Assembly (NCBI GenBank): GCA_021307315.1
Contig: JAJSPD010000066.1
Location: 186,001 to 250,000 of the forward strand
DNA: 64,000 bases
Source: Bisporella sp. PMI_857
Lineage: Eukaryota; Ascomycota; Leotiomycetes; Helotiales; Helotiaceae
Direction of reading: 5' to 3'
Below are positions 19,794 through 30,519 of the stretch, one piece after another (position 1 is the stretch's first letter; the number at the start of each line of letters is the position of its first letter). The position numbers and the translations under genes are program-made. Below the pieces are notes generated by a model. That model was given only the letters and a program-made list of their open reading frames with translations, did no database searches and was not told the origin of the DNA.

Positions 19794-20094
19794 TGTAACA
19801 AATAGAGGGCAGCAGGAGGGATTGCAATATAACAGATATGAATACGTGATGGGCGATGCAGTTGTAACAGTAATAGATTGATAATAAAAGTATGCTTGTA
19901 AGTCTGACAGAAAAACTCAAGCTTGCTTTGTTCAGAAAGCTCTAGCTGTTCCTTATATCTTTACTTTTGCTGTAGCTGTGAGCCTGTAGGTGTTGTGGCT
20001 GTGAGCCTGTGGCTGAGCTGAAAAGCCTTTGGCTGGCTGTTAGGCTGTCACGATGGCCGTCTTTAACCGACCCTGGCTGTTACAGGGTCCTACC
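19794..20094 (-). repeat. Solo LTR of a TGTAACA family (301 bp), target duplication GGGTC
   Basis: It runs TGTAACA to TGTTACA with flanking GGGTC at 19789-19793 and 20095-20099. It shares long stretches with 36356-36718 (inverted) and with the split copy at 20395-20474 plus 31795-32084. The strand is assigned arbitrarily. The perfect duplication shows a clean insertion followed by LTR-LTR recombination. Confidence 0.85.
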
Positions 20095-20104
20095 ACACTA
20101 TAAT

Positions 20105-20289
20105 AAGAGGCTCTCTATAATTCAGGTGGGCGGCGACGACGCGGTGAGAATTTTTGGAATTAATGGGTCAGGAGTGTTCCGGAGAGGTATATAATACGAC
20201 TGAAATAAAAATAAATAGAAGTTTTTATTCGTTCACATATGTTAAGTCGCTTGAACTCGAAGTGCGTCTCGGCACGCAGGGATAGACGT
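20105..20289 (+). mobile_element. Right-end fragment of the ACGTCCCTCCC inverted-repeat family
   Basis: The stretch ends CTCGGCACGCAGGGATAGACGT followed by TA, a variant of the family terminus. Its body (AGAGGCTCTCT, then GGCGGCGACGACG) matches the reverse complement of 20939-21110 and, more loosely, 31570-31792. The left part was displaced by the solo LTR at 19794-20094. Confidence 0.6.
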
Positions 20290-20394
20290 TACAGCTTTTC
20301 ATCCTCAGACAGATGGCCAGACAGAAATCTTAAATCGGATTCTCGAAAACTACCTTCGATGCTATGCTGACCTAGAGCAAATGAATTGGGTTAG
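20290..20394 (+). pseudogene. Gypsy integrase fragment
   Basis: About 34 codons in one frame read [20 protein letters not shown] and on to MNWV. This is the conserved region around the catalytic glutamate of Ty3/gypsy integrase. It is cut on the left by the inverted-repeat element and on the right by the LTR starting at 20395. Confidence 0.75.
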
Positions 20395-20474
20395 TGTAAC
20401 AGAACAGAGGGCAGCAGGAGGGATTGCAATATAGCCAGTAAAAACACATGACTGGCGAGGTGATTGTAATAGTA
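20395..20474 (-). repeat. Left piece of a split LTR (TGTAACA family)
   Basis: It matches the first about 80 bases of the solo LTR at 19794 (GAGGGCAGCAGGAGGGATT and following). It breaks off at AATAGTA, and the LTR sequence resumes at 31793 on the far side of the 11.3-kb element. Confidence 0.78.
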
Positions 20475-20518
20475 ACGTCCCTCCCTACGTAGCGAGAAAC
20501 CCTACGTGCCGAGAAAAA
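20475..20518 (+). repeat. Left terminal inverted repeat
   Basis: ACGTCCCTCCCTACGTAGCG and the following 24 bases. It pairs with 31749-31792 with three mismatches. The motif CGAGAAACCCTACGTGCCG near its inner end is also shared. Confidence 0.8.
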
Positions 20519-20938
20519 TATGTTGTTCAGGGGTGTTAAATATCTCCCACGCACATATTTAGGTTTACAGTTAGTTAGACATTGTTCCTTAGCTATTTCT
20601 TGAATAAGAATCAATCTCCAATAGAAGATTATCGCAGTCTTGGTTATGTCATCGATGTTCCCGTTCACGGCATCGATAGCCACTTTCGCTGTTTCCCCCT
20701 GCTACATCACGACTGTCAGCCTGCATTTAGTTCTCGGGACTCCAAAACGAAAGCTCTATAATAAGAAAATATTTTATCGAGCTTTAAAGATTCAAAGCAC
20801 ATGGAAACTTAGGTTCCGAGTTTATCCGGAAAATAAGGGGCAGGCAGATAGAAACGCCAAGCGTCTCGCTAAGTATTTACAAATTAGCGTGCTAGAATAT
20901 CATATTTACAGCCATGCTAAATATTTTTACGTGTAAAG

Positions 20939-21110
20939 TCCGTCCCTGTGTACCGAGAAACCCACCATGCCGAGAAAAATGACCACTCCTGAACACTCCT
21001 GACTTGGCTACCTAGAAATTTATGTTCGCATCATCGTCGTCGCGCCTGGTTTGCAGAGAGCCTTATTTCATGGCTTAACCAAGCTTTTACCGTTAGCGAA
21101 ATCGACTAAC
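20939..21110 (-). mobile_element. Second right-end fragment of the inverted-repeat family, reversed
   Basis: It begins TCCGTCCCTGTGTACCGAG and contains GCATCATCGTCGTCGCGCC, the reverse complement of the body seen at 20105-20289. It lacks a partner end nearby and so is a fragment nested in the left part of the large element. Confidence 0.55.
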
Positions 21111-24100
21111 CATCCCTGTGCAAATCTATGAGTCCTTCAGGACTACTGAGAAGTCATCGCCAGTCTTTGTGGCTGCCCATGTGCTCAAATTCAAGCAATG
21201 TCGGAGCGCCAGTTGGTACCCCCAATCATATCCTAGACTCCGATCGCCGACCTTGCAGCAGTCTACCCGCTCCCCCGCACCCGGTGACGCAAGTAAGCGC
21301 TGGATTGAAAGTAAATACCTGCCTAAGGTGTAAGGTTAAAAAATGCCAGAAACAGAAGCTCGGACACTGGTCAAAAGTAGATTCTGGTCCTAGATTTCTG
21401 TCCATTTTTTTGTTCCTCTAGCCTCCCCCCTCAGCGACAAGACTTCCAGAATTCCTGCGGCGAGGTCATGCGATTAGCAGGGCTTGCACACTTACAGTGA
21501 TGCACGACGATCCCATTGCCGCGAGGCTGTCTTTCAGCTGAGTGCGCCAGCCTCAGCCTGGCAACTCTCCTTAAATCTTCAAAGACCTTCTCATCTCTGC
21601 CAACCCGACGGCTCAATAACGACTAAGACCTCTTTCTTGCGATACTCGAACCTAGTCGAATAATGCGTCTGTTACACTACAACGGCGATGGCGAGTTCAG
21701 CCTGACCGAGTTCTTTGAGACTGATATACCCGAATATGCTATACTATCGCACACATGGGAAGGGGAGGAGGTCACCTTCGAAGATCTGCAGAACGGAACC
21801 GGCACGAAGAAGGCTGGTTACGAGAAGATACGGTTTTGCGCAGAACAGGCTAAGCGTGATGACTTGCAGTACTTTTGGGTAGACACCTGCTGCATCGACA
21901 AATCGAGCAGCGCTGAGCTTGCAGAAGCTATCAACTCTATGTTTCGTTGGTACCGCACGTCGACCAAATGCTACGTCTATCTGTCAGATGTGTCGAGAAC
22001 TGCCGTCAACACTTATGACCAAGGCTGGGAATCGGCATTTCGGAAATCTAGATGGTTCACTCGAGGCTGGACCCTCCAAGAGCTTATTGCTCCGACATCA
22101 GTTGAATTCTTCTGCCGGGAATCCAAGCGAATTGGTAGTAAGAGTTCTCTAGAGCAGCAAATTCACGAGATCACAGGCATCCCTAAGTCGGCGCTTCAAG
22201 GAGCCTATTTGTCGCAGTTTAGCGATAAGGAGCGATATTCATGGATTCAACCCCGCCAGACTAAGGTCGAAGAAGACAAAGCGTACTCGTTACTCGGTAT
22301 TTTTGACGTCCAAATGCCCCTCCGTTATGGCGAAGGGATGGCGAATGCGTTCAAACGGCTCGAAGAGGAAATCGACAAGTTTAACAAGTGCCTCCAAGAC
22401 CTACGCCTCAGCGATCCCCGCGATGACAAGACGCGTATTGAGGACACTAAGGGTGGCTTGCTAGAGGGCTCATATCATTGGGCCCTAGAGACCTCCGATT
22501 TCCAACAATGGCGTAACAGCCCGCAGACTTGGCTGCTGTGGATCAAAGGAGATCCCGGCAAGGGCAAGACGATGTTGCTCTGCGGCATTATCAACGAGCT
22601 GAAGAAGTCTATACCGAAGTCGACTCTTCTATCATACTTCTTCTGTCAGGCGACTGACTCTCGAATTAACAACGCCACGGCCGTGCTACGAGGTCTGATC
22701 TATCTACTTGTCGATAAACAGCCATCTCTTATCTCACATGTACGGAAGAAGTATGAACAAGCCGGCAAAGCGCTCTTTGAGGATGCAAATGCCTGGGTTG
22801 CTTTATGCGAAATTTTTGCTAACATTCTACAAAACTCGAAACTGAATAGTATGTGCTTTATCGTCGACGCGCTCGACGAATGCGTAGCGGACTTACCGAA
22901 GTTGTTGGACCTCATCGTACAGACTTCGTCTATATCTCCTCGCATCAAGTGGATTGTCTCTAGTCGCAACTGGCCGAGCATCGAGAAAAGTCTCAATAAA
23001 GCGACCCAGAAAGCCAGCTTGCTTCTAGAGCTTAACGAAAAATCCGTCTCCGCGGCCGTCAATACGTATATCCAGTCTAAGGTAGATTCTTTAGCAACGG
23101 AATATGAATACGACAATAACACGCGGGGTGCTGTTCAAAGCTACTTGTCGGCAAACGCAAGTGGCACTTTCCTCTGGGTTGCCTTGGTTTGCCAAGAACT
23201 CGCCGGTATCTCAGGATGGGAGGTTGAAGAAATGTTGTCAGCGTTTCCGCCTGGACTCGATGCCGTTTATATGCGAATGATAAAGCAGATCAGTATTTCA
23301 AGAGCTGCTAAGCGCTGCAATAGTATACTCGCCGTCGTCTCGATCGTCTACCGGCCCATTACGTTGGACGAGCTGCCTTCTTTTGTCGATATGCCTCCAC
23401 GAAGTTCTGGTAATTACAAGGCTCTTGCAGAGATCATAGGACTTTGTGGCTCTTTTTTAACACTTCGAGAACGTACTATCTCTTTTGTCCATCAGTCTGC
23501 CAGGGAATTTTTGATCAAAGAGGCATCTAACGATATCTTTCCTTCTGGATAGACGACATAAACTACGCTATCTTCTCGCGGTCGCTTCAAGTCATGTCCA
23601 GGACACTAGGGCGTGATGTCTATAGTCTCAGGACTCCCGGAATCCCTATCGACCAAGTCAAGCAGCCCGATCCAGATCCACTCGCCGCCGCACGATACTC
23701 TTGTCAGTACTGGATTAGTCATCTTCTCGATTGCCATACTTCAGAGGACAAAAACAAGACCCTCCAGGACGGTGGCTCAGTCTATAGTTTTCTATGCCGG
23801 AGCTTTCTGTACTGGCTGGAGGCGCTCAGCTTAATGAAAAGCCTACCAGATGGCATCGTAATGATTACAAAGCTCGAGAATTGGCTTATAGTAAGTCATA
23901 CTACGACTTACAGAATGTTACTAGTGAAAGCTCTAATATAATTAGGCCGACGAAAGTCACGATTTACATGCGTTTATACATGATGCGAAACGGTTCGTCG
24001 TATACAACCGATCAGTCATTGAACAAGCCCCCCTTCAATCGTATTGTTCAGCACTAGTCTTTAGCCCTGAGAAGAGTCTTGTTCGGGTAGCATTTGAGAA

Positions 24101-24155
24101 GTGTATCCCAGATTGGATTTTGCAGAAACCAAAAGTGCAAGCATACTGGAATGCA

Positions 24156-24364
24156 CTGCTCCAGACGCTCGAGGGCCACTCGGAATCGGTCAATTCAGTA
24201 GCCTTCTCCCCCGACGGCAAGCAGGTCGTGTCTGGATCAGACGATAAGACAGTGCGGCTCTGGGACGCCGCGACAGGGGCCTTGCTGCAGACGCTCGAGG
24301 GCCACTCGGAATCGGTCTATTCAGTAGCCTTTTCCCCCGACGGCAAGCAGGTCGTGTCTGGATC
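24156..24364 (+). repeat. WD40 tandem repeats, left part (126-bp unit)
   Basis: Unit 1 is 24156-24281 and unit 2 begins at 24282 and is interrupted at 24364. The 42-residue unit starts LLQTLEGHS and ends TVRLWDAATGA. Neighbouring units are nearly identical in DNA, as expected of repeats homogenised by unequal exchange. Confidence 0.88.
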
Positions 24365-24795
24365 TTCTTCTTCTTCTTCTTCTTTATTTAACGTCTGGTG
24401 GGCTACACGAAGTGTAGCTGCCACAACACCTCCCGAAGGGTATAAAGACGTGGAGAGGCTATACTACAGTCTAATTATTTACACAAGGCCCAGGTATTAC
24501 CCCTTCTACCCCCTGCTAATAGTTTTCCTACAGATATCAATCCAATTAATAGCCGAAGCGTGCCTTCCTGAAGGCGTATCAACTTGCAATCCTACCTCCG
24601 CCGGTTGGGTAGGCATTCAACATATCTGTTCTAAATATATACAGTGCTTGTTCCTGTTCTGAGGCTAAGTTCACATACAGTTTTGTACTACAAAGGAAAA
24701 ATAAAAGTAATAACACAAGTTATGAAGGTAGTGTAACACTCAGTTCGCTTGGGTGGCTATTCAAAGCTCCCCAGCTCGCTGTCCTGCCTGGATAG

Positions 24796-27700
24796 TTACA
24801 TAGGGCAGATTTTGTCATAGAAGCCTGTCACTTCCAGGTATGCCTGGGACTTCGATGGCTTCTCTAGGAGGGAGCGCAAGTAACCCAAACGCTCTTTCCT
24901 TGTTCTCGGGTATGCCCGGGGAGGGTCTGGCCACATCTTGAAGGTTCTTTTGACCTTGCGGCACCAAACCAGGTGGTTCGGTGTTTTCTTCCTTCCGCAG
25001 CTGCAGTGAAGATTTGCGTTGTCATGGCCCTGTCTTTTATGATACCATGCAAAGTCCCCGTGTCCGGTGCGGATTGCAAGGTATCGGTGAAGGATCGGGC
25101 GGCTTAATGCGAGGGCTGGCGGCTCTTTGACCTTGTAGTCAGGATCCCAGCCTCGGTATCTGTGTGAGGCTCTGGGCAGGGTTTTGTCCCACCATTCCTT
25201 CCTTGCCGCTTCGTTCAGCTTTCGTACAATAGAGCGTATCCCACTAACTGTAGGGTTCCTCATTTCTTCTGTCGGGTCCATCATAGCTCCCGCTTTCGCG
25301 AGTTTGTCAGCTATCTCATTCCCTTCAATGCCCTGGTGACCGGGACACCATTTAATTTTGGCTCCAGTTTCTTCGCCGAGCGTGTGATACGCTCTGAATG
25401 CCCATTGGGACGAGTCTGGAGGGGTTCCCCTCAGTCCCCAGATCGCCGAAGTGCTGTCCACACAGGTCCAGATGTGGTCGATCTCAAAGATGTCGTAGTG
25501 TTCTGCTGCTCTTTGTAGTCCCTTGTAGGCACCTATAGCTTCAGCATCGAATACGTGTGACAGGGGACCCAGGGCGCCTTTGCCCTGTGCTATACCCTCT
25601 TGTCCCCGATAGACGATATAGCCATATCCTACTCGTCTAGTTCCGTTCTCGACTAGTTCTGAGCCGTCTGAGAAGACACATAGATCCCGAGGTGACCGTT
25701 TTCCAAACCATTCTTTGAAGGCTTTAGCTGCTTCTTCTTTGGTCATTCCATTAGTAGGGTCTGTCCCTGAGCCCGGAGTATATCTTGGTGCTTGGAGTAC
25801 TGGTCTTGGGACGCTTGGGAGTAGTTTCCCAAGCCTTTGTATCTGGGTCTTCGGACATTGAGCCTGTCCTTTCCACTGCCCTGTTACGATTATCGGGCAT
25901 GCAATCCGTCTGACCAACGGATGCTGTGCATCCACTGTTTGTAGCCTAAGCGCGAATCTATGTTTTGCTTGCTCCAGGGCGCAGAAGGCCGATGGGATTC
26001 CAGCGTCTCTGTATAGCGTCAAGTTGGGTGTCGTCTTCCAGACTGGTAACACCCCCCGCATTGCTGTAGAAAATATTTTGTCTATAGTCTCGATCATTCC
26101 TCCGACTCTGGCTGAGGTGTTTTCTTGCCCTCGGCCCCTGCGTCCTGCGGTTTTCTTTATGCCTGTGTACCATGCTTCGCATCCGTATAGTGCCGCTGGT
26201 AGTACGCACGCGATCATGGCTTTTCTCAGCGAGTTGGCCGGGGGTCCGTCCTTAATACGTGCTAGGTTCCTGATATGCTTTGCTAGTCCTGATGCAATCC
26301 TGCAGCGTTCCGCTACGTGCCGTTTGAATGTGAATTTTCTGTCAAACCAGACTCCTAGCCACCTCACAGCTGGCTGTGCTTTAGGGCCTGGCGCCGTTGT
26401 GGTTGTTTTAATCCTAAGTTCCTTATCCACAATACAGGTCGGTGCATATGTGCTCCGACCCCTGGTAATATGGATCAGTTCGTATTTCTCAGGTGCAAAC
26501 ACGACCTTGTTCTCTGCTCCCCATCGTCTAATTTCACGCATATCTTTCGCAAGCTGCTTGACGTTAGTGTCTAGAGAGCGGCTTATCCGGTAGAGTGCCA
26601 TATCGTCTGCATAACCAAATCGGAGGGTCGGGTTTTGCAGCAAAAGCTCCGCGAGATAGAGTAGGTATAATACTGGGGAGAAAGGTGAGCCCTGGGGGGT
26701 TCCGCAGGCCTGCGTGGTATAGTCTGTGGTGTGCCCCTCGAATCGGACTCGTATTTGCCTGTCTCTCCAGAAAGAAGCTATGAATCGTAATGCCGATACT
26801 GTGAAGCCCATTTTCCTCATTCTTGCTAGTGCTCGGCGGGGCAGTAGTGCATCGAAAGCTCCTTGTACGTCTCCTGTCAATAAGGAGACGCATTTGTATT
26901 CTGCCAATGCGGCTTCCACGTCGTGGGTGAAGCAGGTTATCAAGTCCATCGCTGATCGCTTGGGGAGTGCACCGCAGTGTTGGGGGCTGATCAGTCCTCT
27001 TTCTAGGCTAAGCCAGGCTATTCGCTTTGCTACAATCCTTTCTAGGCCTTTACCCAGACACGAGAGTAGAGCAATTGGTCTGTAGGAGCGTACAGATGTA
27101 CGGTCCTTCTTCCCTACCTTGGGTATCATAGCCACTTCTGCCTTCTTCCAGGGGGTAGGGAAGTGCCCCAGTTCCAGGCTTTCCTGGAATAGTCCCTGAA
27201 CATATTCTTTGATATCCTCCCAGACATTCTTGAGAAGCTTGACTGTGATTTGGTCTACTCCTGGTGATGTGCTCGACACCTTGATTGTGTTGGCTTCGAC
27301 CTCTTCCATCGACACGGTCGTGTCCCAGGGTATCAGTCCCTCTTGGTCGTCGTCCATTCCTGTCAGCGGGTCTTCCTCCAGATCGTCCCTCGTGTCAAAT
27401 CTTTGTAGTATCTTTTCTCTAAGAAGTTCTGCTTTTGATTCTATGGTTTCATAGATTTTCCCTTCATGTTCTAATGGGGGCGATTTGAACATCGACCCCT
27501 GTGTATGCCAGTTGATTATTGTATATAGATCCTTTTCTTCTTTGATCTCATCAATGCGGCGTCGCCAGTACTCTCTCTTGGCCTTGCGTACTGCTGTAAA
27601 GAACTCTCTACGCTTATCCCTTATCTCCTCGTTTCTGTCCAATACCCTTTGATATCGGCCCTTTGCCCCCTCGCATTCTTCCGTCCACCATGGGGTTCCC

Positions 27701-28629
27701 CGTACCTCTCCGGTGCGGACCCTTCCTGCCGCGCTCATAGCTTCTTGGAATGCTTTCTCTAGTCCTTCTACTGCTTTGTCCAGCTCCTCTGAAGAGCGGA
27801 TTGTTGTTGTCTTAGGGAGTGATACAATTTTGAGCTTCATCAGTTGTCTAAAGTATGGCAGCCTGTCTTCTGGTATTGAATACTTTGGAGCGTTGCTGCT
27901 TGTGTAGCTCCTTGTTGGGATCGTTGTGACTTGTGTCACATGATCTGATCCACAGCTCATATCTTCCTTTATTACTGTATCCGCGAAAGCAATGTTTGAG
28001 AACACGAGGTCTATGACACTTCCTTTTTCATGAGTTGGTGCTCCTGGTGTGCCGGTATAGTCCATCCCGCTTTTCCTTGACCACTCAGCTAGCGCATCTC
28101 CTCCATTTTCTGATTTCACTCCGGGCTCGAACATGTTGTTTCTACAGTTAAAGTCTCCTCCCACAATGCAGTTTGTAGGAGGTGTCAGTTCTAGGATATA
28201 CTCTAAGACTGGCTTTGCCCAGGGCTGTCGATATATGTTTAGCATAGTATATCCGTTCACCTCCACCCAGAGGAGGTCCCTAGATAGTATTGGTCGCTTC
28301 TGCTGGACTTTATATCCATTTCCCTTTCTGACGTACGTCAGGACTCGTGGACGTTCCCTTTCCCACGTCGCTCGGTTGCTCCAGTTATCTACTGGCGAAT
28401 ATACCTCATATCCTGGATGTGTTTGGGTTCGTGTGGGTGTTCCTGTCCATGGTTCCTGGATATGTACGACGTCTATTCTTTTCTCGAATGCCGTGTGCAG
28501 CGCAATTACGTGTGCTGGCATTGCTTTTCCCACGTTCACCCATGCTATTGTGAAGTCCCTGGGCGAACTTTGTCGTCCCCCGTGCTTTTGGCCACGAGGG
28601 TATTGGTGTCTTGGTTTACCTGCTACCAT
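24796..28629 (-). CDS. LINE ORF2: endonuclease, RT, RNase H (1277 aa)
   Basis: An APE-type endonuclease occupies about residues 25-240 (HIQEPW with E59, GGDFN 157-161, GSDH 227-230). The reverse transcriptase has SYRPIALLS at 515-523 and YADD at 673-676. An RNase H domain starts at FSDGS (D988) and contains CVDSTSAIWGL and WCPGHQGIEGNEIAD. The C-terminus has a CSC...HLVWC zinc motif. This order is that of the Tad1/CgT1 group of fungi. ATG 28629 overlaps the ORF1 stop. Confidence 0.94.
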   Translation of the reverse strand: MVAGKPRHQYPRGQKHGGRQSSPRDFTIAWVNVGKAMPAHVIALHTAFEKRIDVVHIQEPWTGTPTRTQTHPGYEVYSPVDNWSNRATWERERPRVLTYVRKGNGYKVQQKRPILSRDLLWVEVNGYTMLNIYRQPWAKPVLEYILELTPPTNCIVGGDFNCRNNMFEPGVKSENGGDALAEWSRKSGMDYTGTPGAPTHEKGSVIDLVFSNIAFADTVIKEDMSCGSDHVTQVTTIPTRSYTSSNAPKYSIPEDRLPYFRQLMKLKIVSLPKTTTIRSSEELDKAVEGLEKAFQEAMSAAGRVRTGEVRGTPWWTEECEGAKGRYQRVLDRNEEIRDKRREFFTAVRKAKREYWRRRIDEIKEEKDLYTIINWHTQGSMFKSPPLEHEGKIYETIESKAELLREKILQRFDTRDDLEEDPLTGMDDDQEGLIPWDTTVSMEEVEANTIKVSSTSPGVDQITVKLLKNVWEDIKEYVQGLFQESLELGHFPTPWKKAEVAMIPKVGKKDRTSVRSYRPIALLSCLGKGLERIVAKRIAWLSLERGLISPQHCGALPKRSAMDLITCFTHDVEAALAEYKCVSLLTGDVQGAFDALLPRRALARMRKMGFTVSALRFIASFWRDRQIRVRFEGHTTDYTTQACGTPQGSPFSPVLYLLYLAELLLQNPTLRFGYADDMALYRISRSLDTNVKQLAKDMREIRRWGAENKVVFAPEKYELIHITRGRSTYAPTCIVDKELRIKTTTTAPGPKAQPAVRWLGVWFDRKFTFKRHVAERCRIASGLAKHIRNLARIKDGPPANSLRKAMIACVLPAALYGCEAWYTGIKKTAGRRGRGQENTSARVGGMIETIDKIFSTAMRGVLPVWKTTPNLTLYRDAGIPSAFCALEQAKHRFALRLQTVDAQHPLVRRIACPIIVTGQWKGQAQCPKTQIQRLGKLLPSVPRPVLQAPRYTPGSGTDPTNGMTKEEAAKAFKEWFGKRSPRDLCVFSDGSELVENGTRRVGYGYIVYRGQEGIAQGKGALGPLSHVFDAEAIGAYKGLQRAAEHYDIFEIDHIWTCVDSTSAIWGLRGTPPDSSQWAFRAYHTLGEETGAKIKWCPGHQGIEGNEIADKLAKAGAMMDPTEEMRNPTVSGIRSIVRKLNEAARKEWWDKTLPRASHRYRGWDPDYKVKEPPALALSRPILHRYLAIRTGHGDFAWYHKRQGHDNANLHCSCGRKKTPNHLVWCRKVKRTFKMWPDPPRAYPRTRKERLGYLRSLLEKPSKSQAYLEVTGFYDKICPM

Positions 28630-30344
28630 TCGTCTGAGCTAGTCGCTTGGGTCAGATCCGCAAACAACGTTTCGTTGTCCAGCTTATTGTAAATTCCAGT
28701 TGTGCTGCGTCTGCTCCGTTGTACGGGCTCGTCATTCTGTTGTGTGGTGATGCCCTCCATGCCTTCTTGGGCTCTTGGTCCTGGTGATGAGGGCGGTGGA
28801 GGTGATAACGAGCTGTAAGACGAAGGTGAGCTAGCCATGTACTCTGGTGTTGCTCCTGTTTTCTTTCTTTTATTCGTTGCATTGTTCTTACTCGGGGTCT
28901 CTTTTTCCGTGGTATGTAAAGCTGCTCGCTCTGCTCGTGACTCTTCTGGCAGCTCATTCTTGCCTTTGTATGCACGTAGTCCCTGTCTCCGTAGAGTCTG
29001 CAATTCCTTCCTAGAAGGTTTCTTCAGTACTCCGTTTTTCCTGATTGGCCTTGCTCCGCAGTCGTTGTGGTCCGCTGGCCACGGCCCTTGGCAGTTCGCA
29101 CACTGTGGTGGATTGGTGCATGGTCCTGGTATATGGTCTATGTTCCTCTGTCCGCAGTTCCGGCACCTTGCAACTCTACTACACTTAGCTGGGTTACAGT
29201 ATCCCATGCATCCCGGGTCGTGGATCTCTGGGCGTGGAGTCTTGTCGATCAGGCGGGCCAACCCGCTTGTGCCGAAAAGTCTAAATCTTTTAACCGGCTC
29301 CTGGAATGAGACGATCCATGTTGCTAGTCCCGTTTCTGCATTATATCCATGCCTGCTTAGTCTGCAGCTTACTGGCTTGAGTCCAGTCTGAGTTCGGGCC
29401 TCATCCTCTATAAGTTCTGGGACTTCTAGCAAGCTTCCTTCCATATGATCTCGTATGAGCCTGGGGACGAGGGGTACTGCATAGTTGTACCATTTCTGCG
29501 GGATTGTCACTTCCTCTGCTGTAAAAATCTTACGGAGTTGCTGTATGTGCTGTGCCTCCATCATGAGGTCCCGTGCGGCCAGTCGAGAGAACCTGAGTGC
29601 CCATCCTGTTCTCGTAGGTGTGCATTCAGGCACCTCTTCCATTGCTAGTCCGGCCACCCGAGCCGTGGCTTGACGGAGGGCGAATGGTTGATCTCTGCTG
29701 CGTAGCTTCTCGCCAGCTACTTTAATCAAGATCCGCAGGTCTAGTTTGTTTATGTCTGTTCCCGCCACTGAGGGACCAGAGCTGCGTATGTTAGCCGGCT
29801 TCAGCGTGCTTTTCAGACTGCTGCGGCTTGTGGTAGGTACGCTAGACACTGAGGACATAGCTACGTCTGCCCATGTCTTATGATTATTTGTTTCTAGATC
29901 GAATCGAACCCCTGTATTTGTGGCTCGGTGGCTCGTTGGTTTGACTGGTACAAAGACAGCCCCGCTGGATTCTACGTATGTTTTTGTCTGTATGTATGTG
30001 GCAAAGCTATTTGTCACAAACTTTGCATACTCTTTAAGCATTGTGTCTTTGCTATCACCATACAATTGATATAAGCTATCTAGTGAAGTTCTAAGGTCCG
30101 TAAGGACACGTCTTTTGACCATAAGCTTGTGCTCCTCTTCGTCAAGAAAAGCAAGGTCTGGGTGTCTGGTCCCCGTGTTTCTCGTGGAGTCACCCTTCTT
30201 TAAAGAGGGATTGGCCAGGGCGGTTTGGTCCCTTTCCTTAGCCCTCTTACGACTCATGTTATATTGTGAGGAAAGTTCAGTTTCTTGAGTGAACTGAGGG
30301 TCTAATGCCCGCGTCTCCCGCGGGGGGGTGTTGATATGCTCCAT
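28623..30344 (-). CDS. LINE ORF1: gag-like protein with zinc knuckles, 573 aa
   Basis: The frame starts at ATG 30344. The N-terminal half is charged and low in motifs. The C-terminal half has cysteine-histidine knuckles (CRNCGQRNIDHIPGPC and CANCQGPWPADHNDC) that bind the element's RNA, then a serine/proline-rich tail (SSPSSYSSLSPPPPSSPGP). Its stop TAG overlaps the ORF2 start as ATGGTAG, so ORF2 is probably made by termination and restart. Confidence 0.9.
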   Translation of the reverse strand: MEHINTPPRETRALDPQFTQETELSSQYNMSRKRAKERDQTALANPSLKKGDSTRNTGTRHPDLAFLDEEEHKLMVKRRVLTDLRTSLDSLYQLYGDSKDTMLKEYAKFVTNSFATYIQTKTYVESSGAVFVPVKPTSHRATNTGVRFDLETNNHKTWADVAMSSVSSVPTTSRSSLKSTLKPANIRSSGPSVAGTDINKLDLRILIKVAGEKLRSRDQPFALRQATARVAGLAMEEVPECTPTRTGWALRFSRLAARDLMMEAQHIQQLRKIFTAEEVTIPQKWYNYAVPLVPRLIRDHMEGSLLEVPELIEDEARTQTGLKPVSCRLSRHGYNAETGLATWIVSFQEPVKRFRLFGTSGLARLIDKTPRPEIHDPGCMGYCNPAKCSRVARCRNCGQRNIDHIPGPCTNPPQCANCQGPWPADHNDCGARPIRKNGVLKKPSRKELQTLRRQGLRAYKGKNELPEESRAERAALHTTEKETPSKNNATNKRKKTGATPEYMASSPSSYSSLSPPPPSSPGPRAQEGMEGITTQQNDEPVQRSRRSTTGIYNKLDNETLFADLTQATSSDEW

Positions 30345-30519
30345 CGCGTCGCAACTTCGACGCGTCGGCGAGGTGCCAACCGTGATTTTGCGACGGAATG
30401 AATCGTGTAGGAGTGATCAGCTGACTATTCTCCAGAGTTTAGTAGTAGATATATAGCGTGTTCGAACAAAAATTGTTGATGGAAAATTATTGAAGGTGTT
30501 GTCGTGTCGTGTCTGGATC

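Larger units (their letters stand above)
24365..30505 (-). mobile_element. Intact Tad-like LINE, 6.14 kb
   Basis: A complete non-LTR retrotransposon with two open frames, a 3' tail of (GAA)5 at the left end, and a 14-bp target duplication GTCGTGTCTGGATC at 24351-24364 and 30506-30519. It sits in a WD40 repeat of the receptor gene. The 5' leader is 30345-30505 and the 3' untranslated part 24365-24795. There are no stops in either ORF, so the insertion is recent and potentially competent. Confidence 0.93.

Noticed and set aside
21128..21421. Frame with a Zn2Cys6-like start (CLRCKVKKCQ) before the receptor gene
   Set aside because: Only half of the six-cysteine pattern is present, the flanks are not protein-like and no start or splice sites support a gene.
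24385..24662. Plus-strand extension of the WD40 frame after the serine run
   Set aside because: It is the 3' untranslated part of the LINE read in the wrong direction; the serine run is the (TTC)5 tail.
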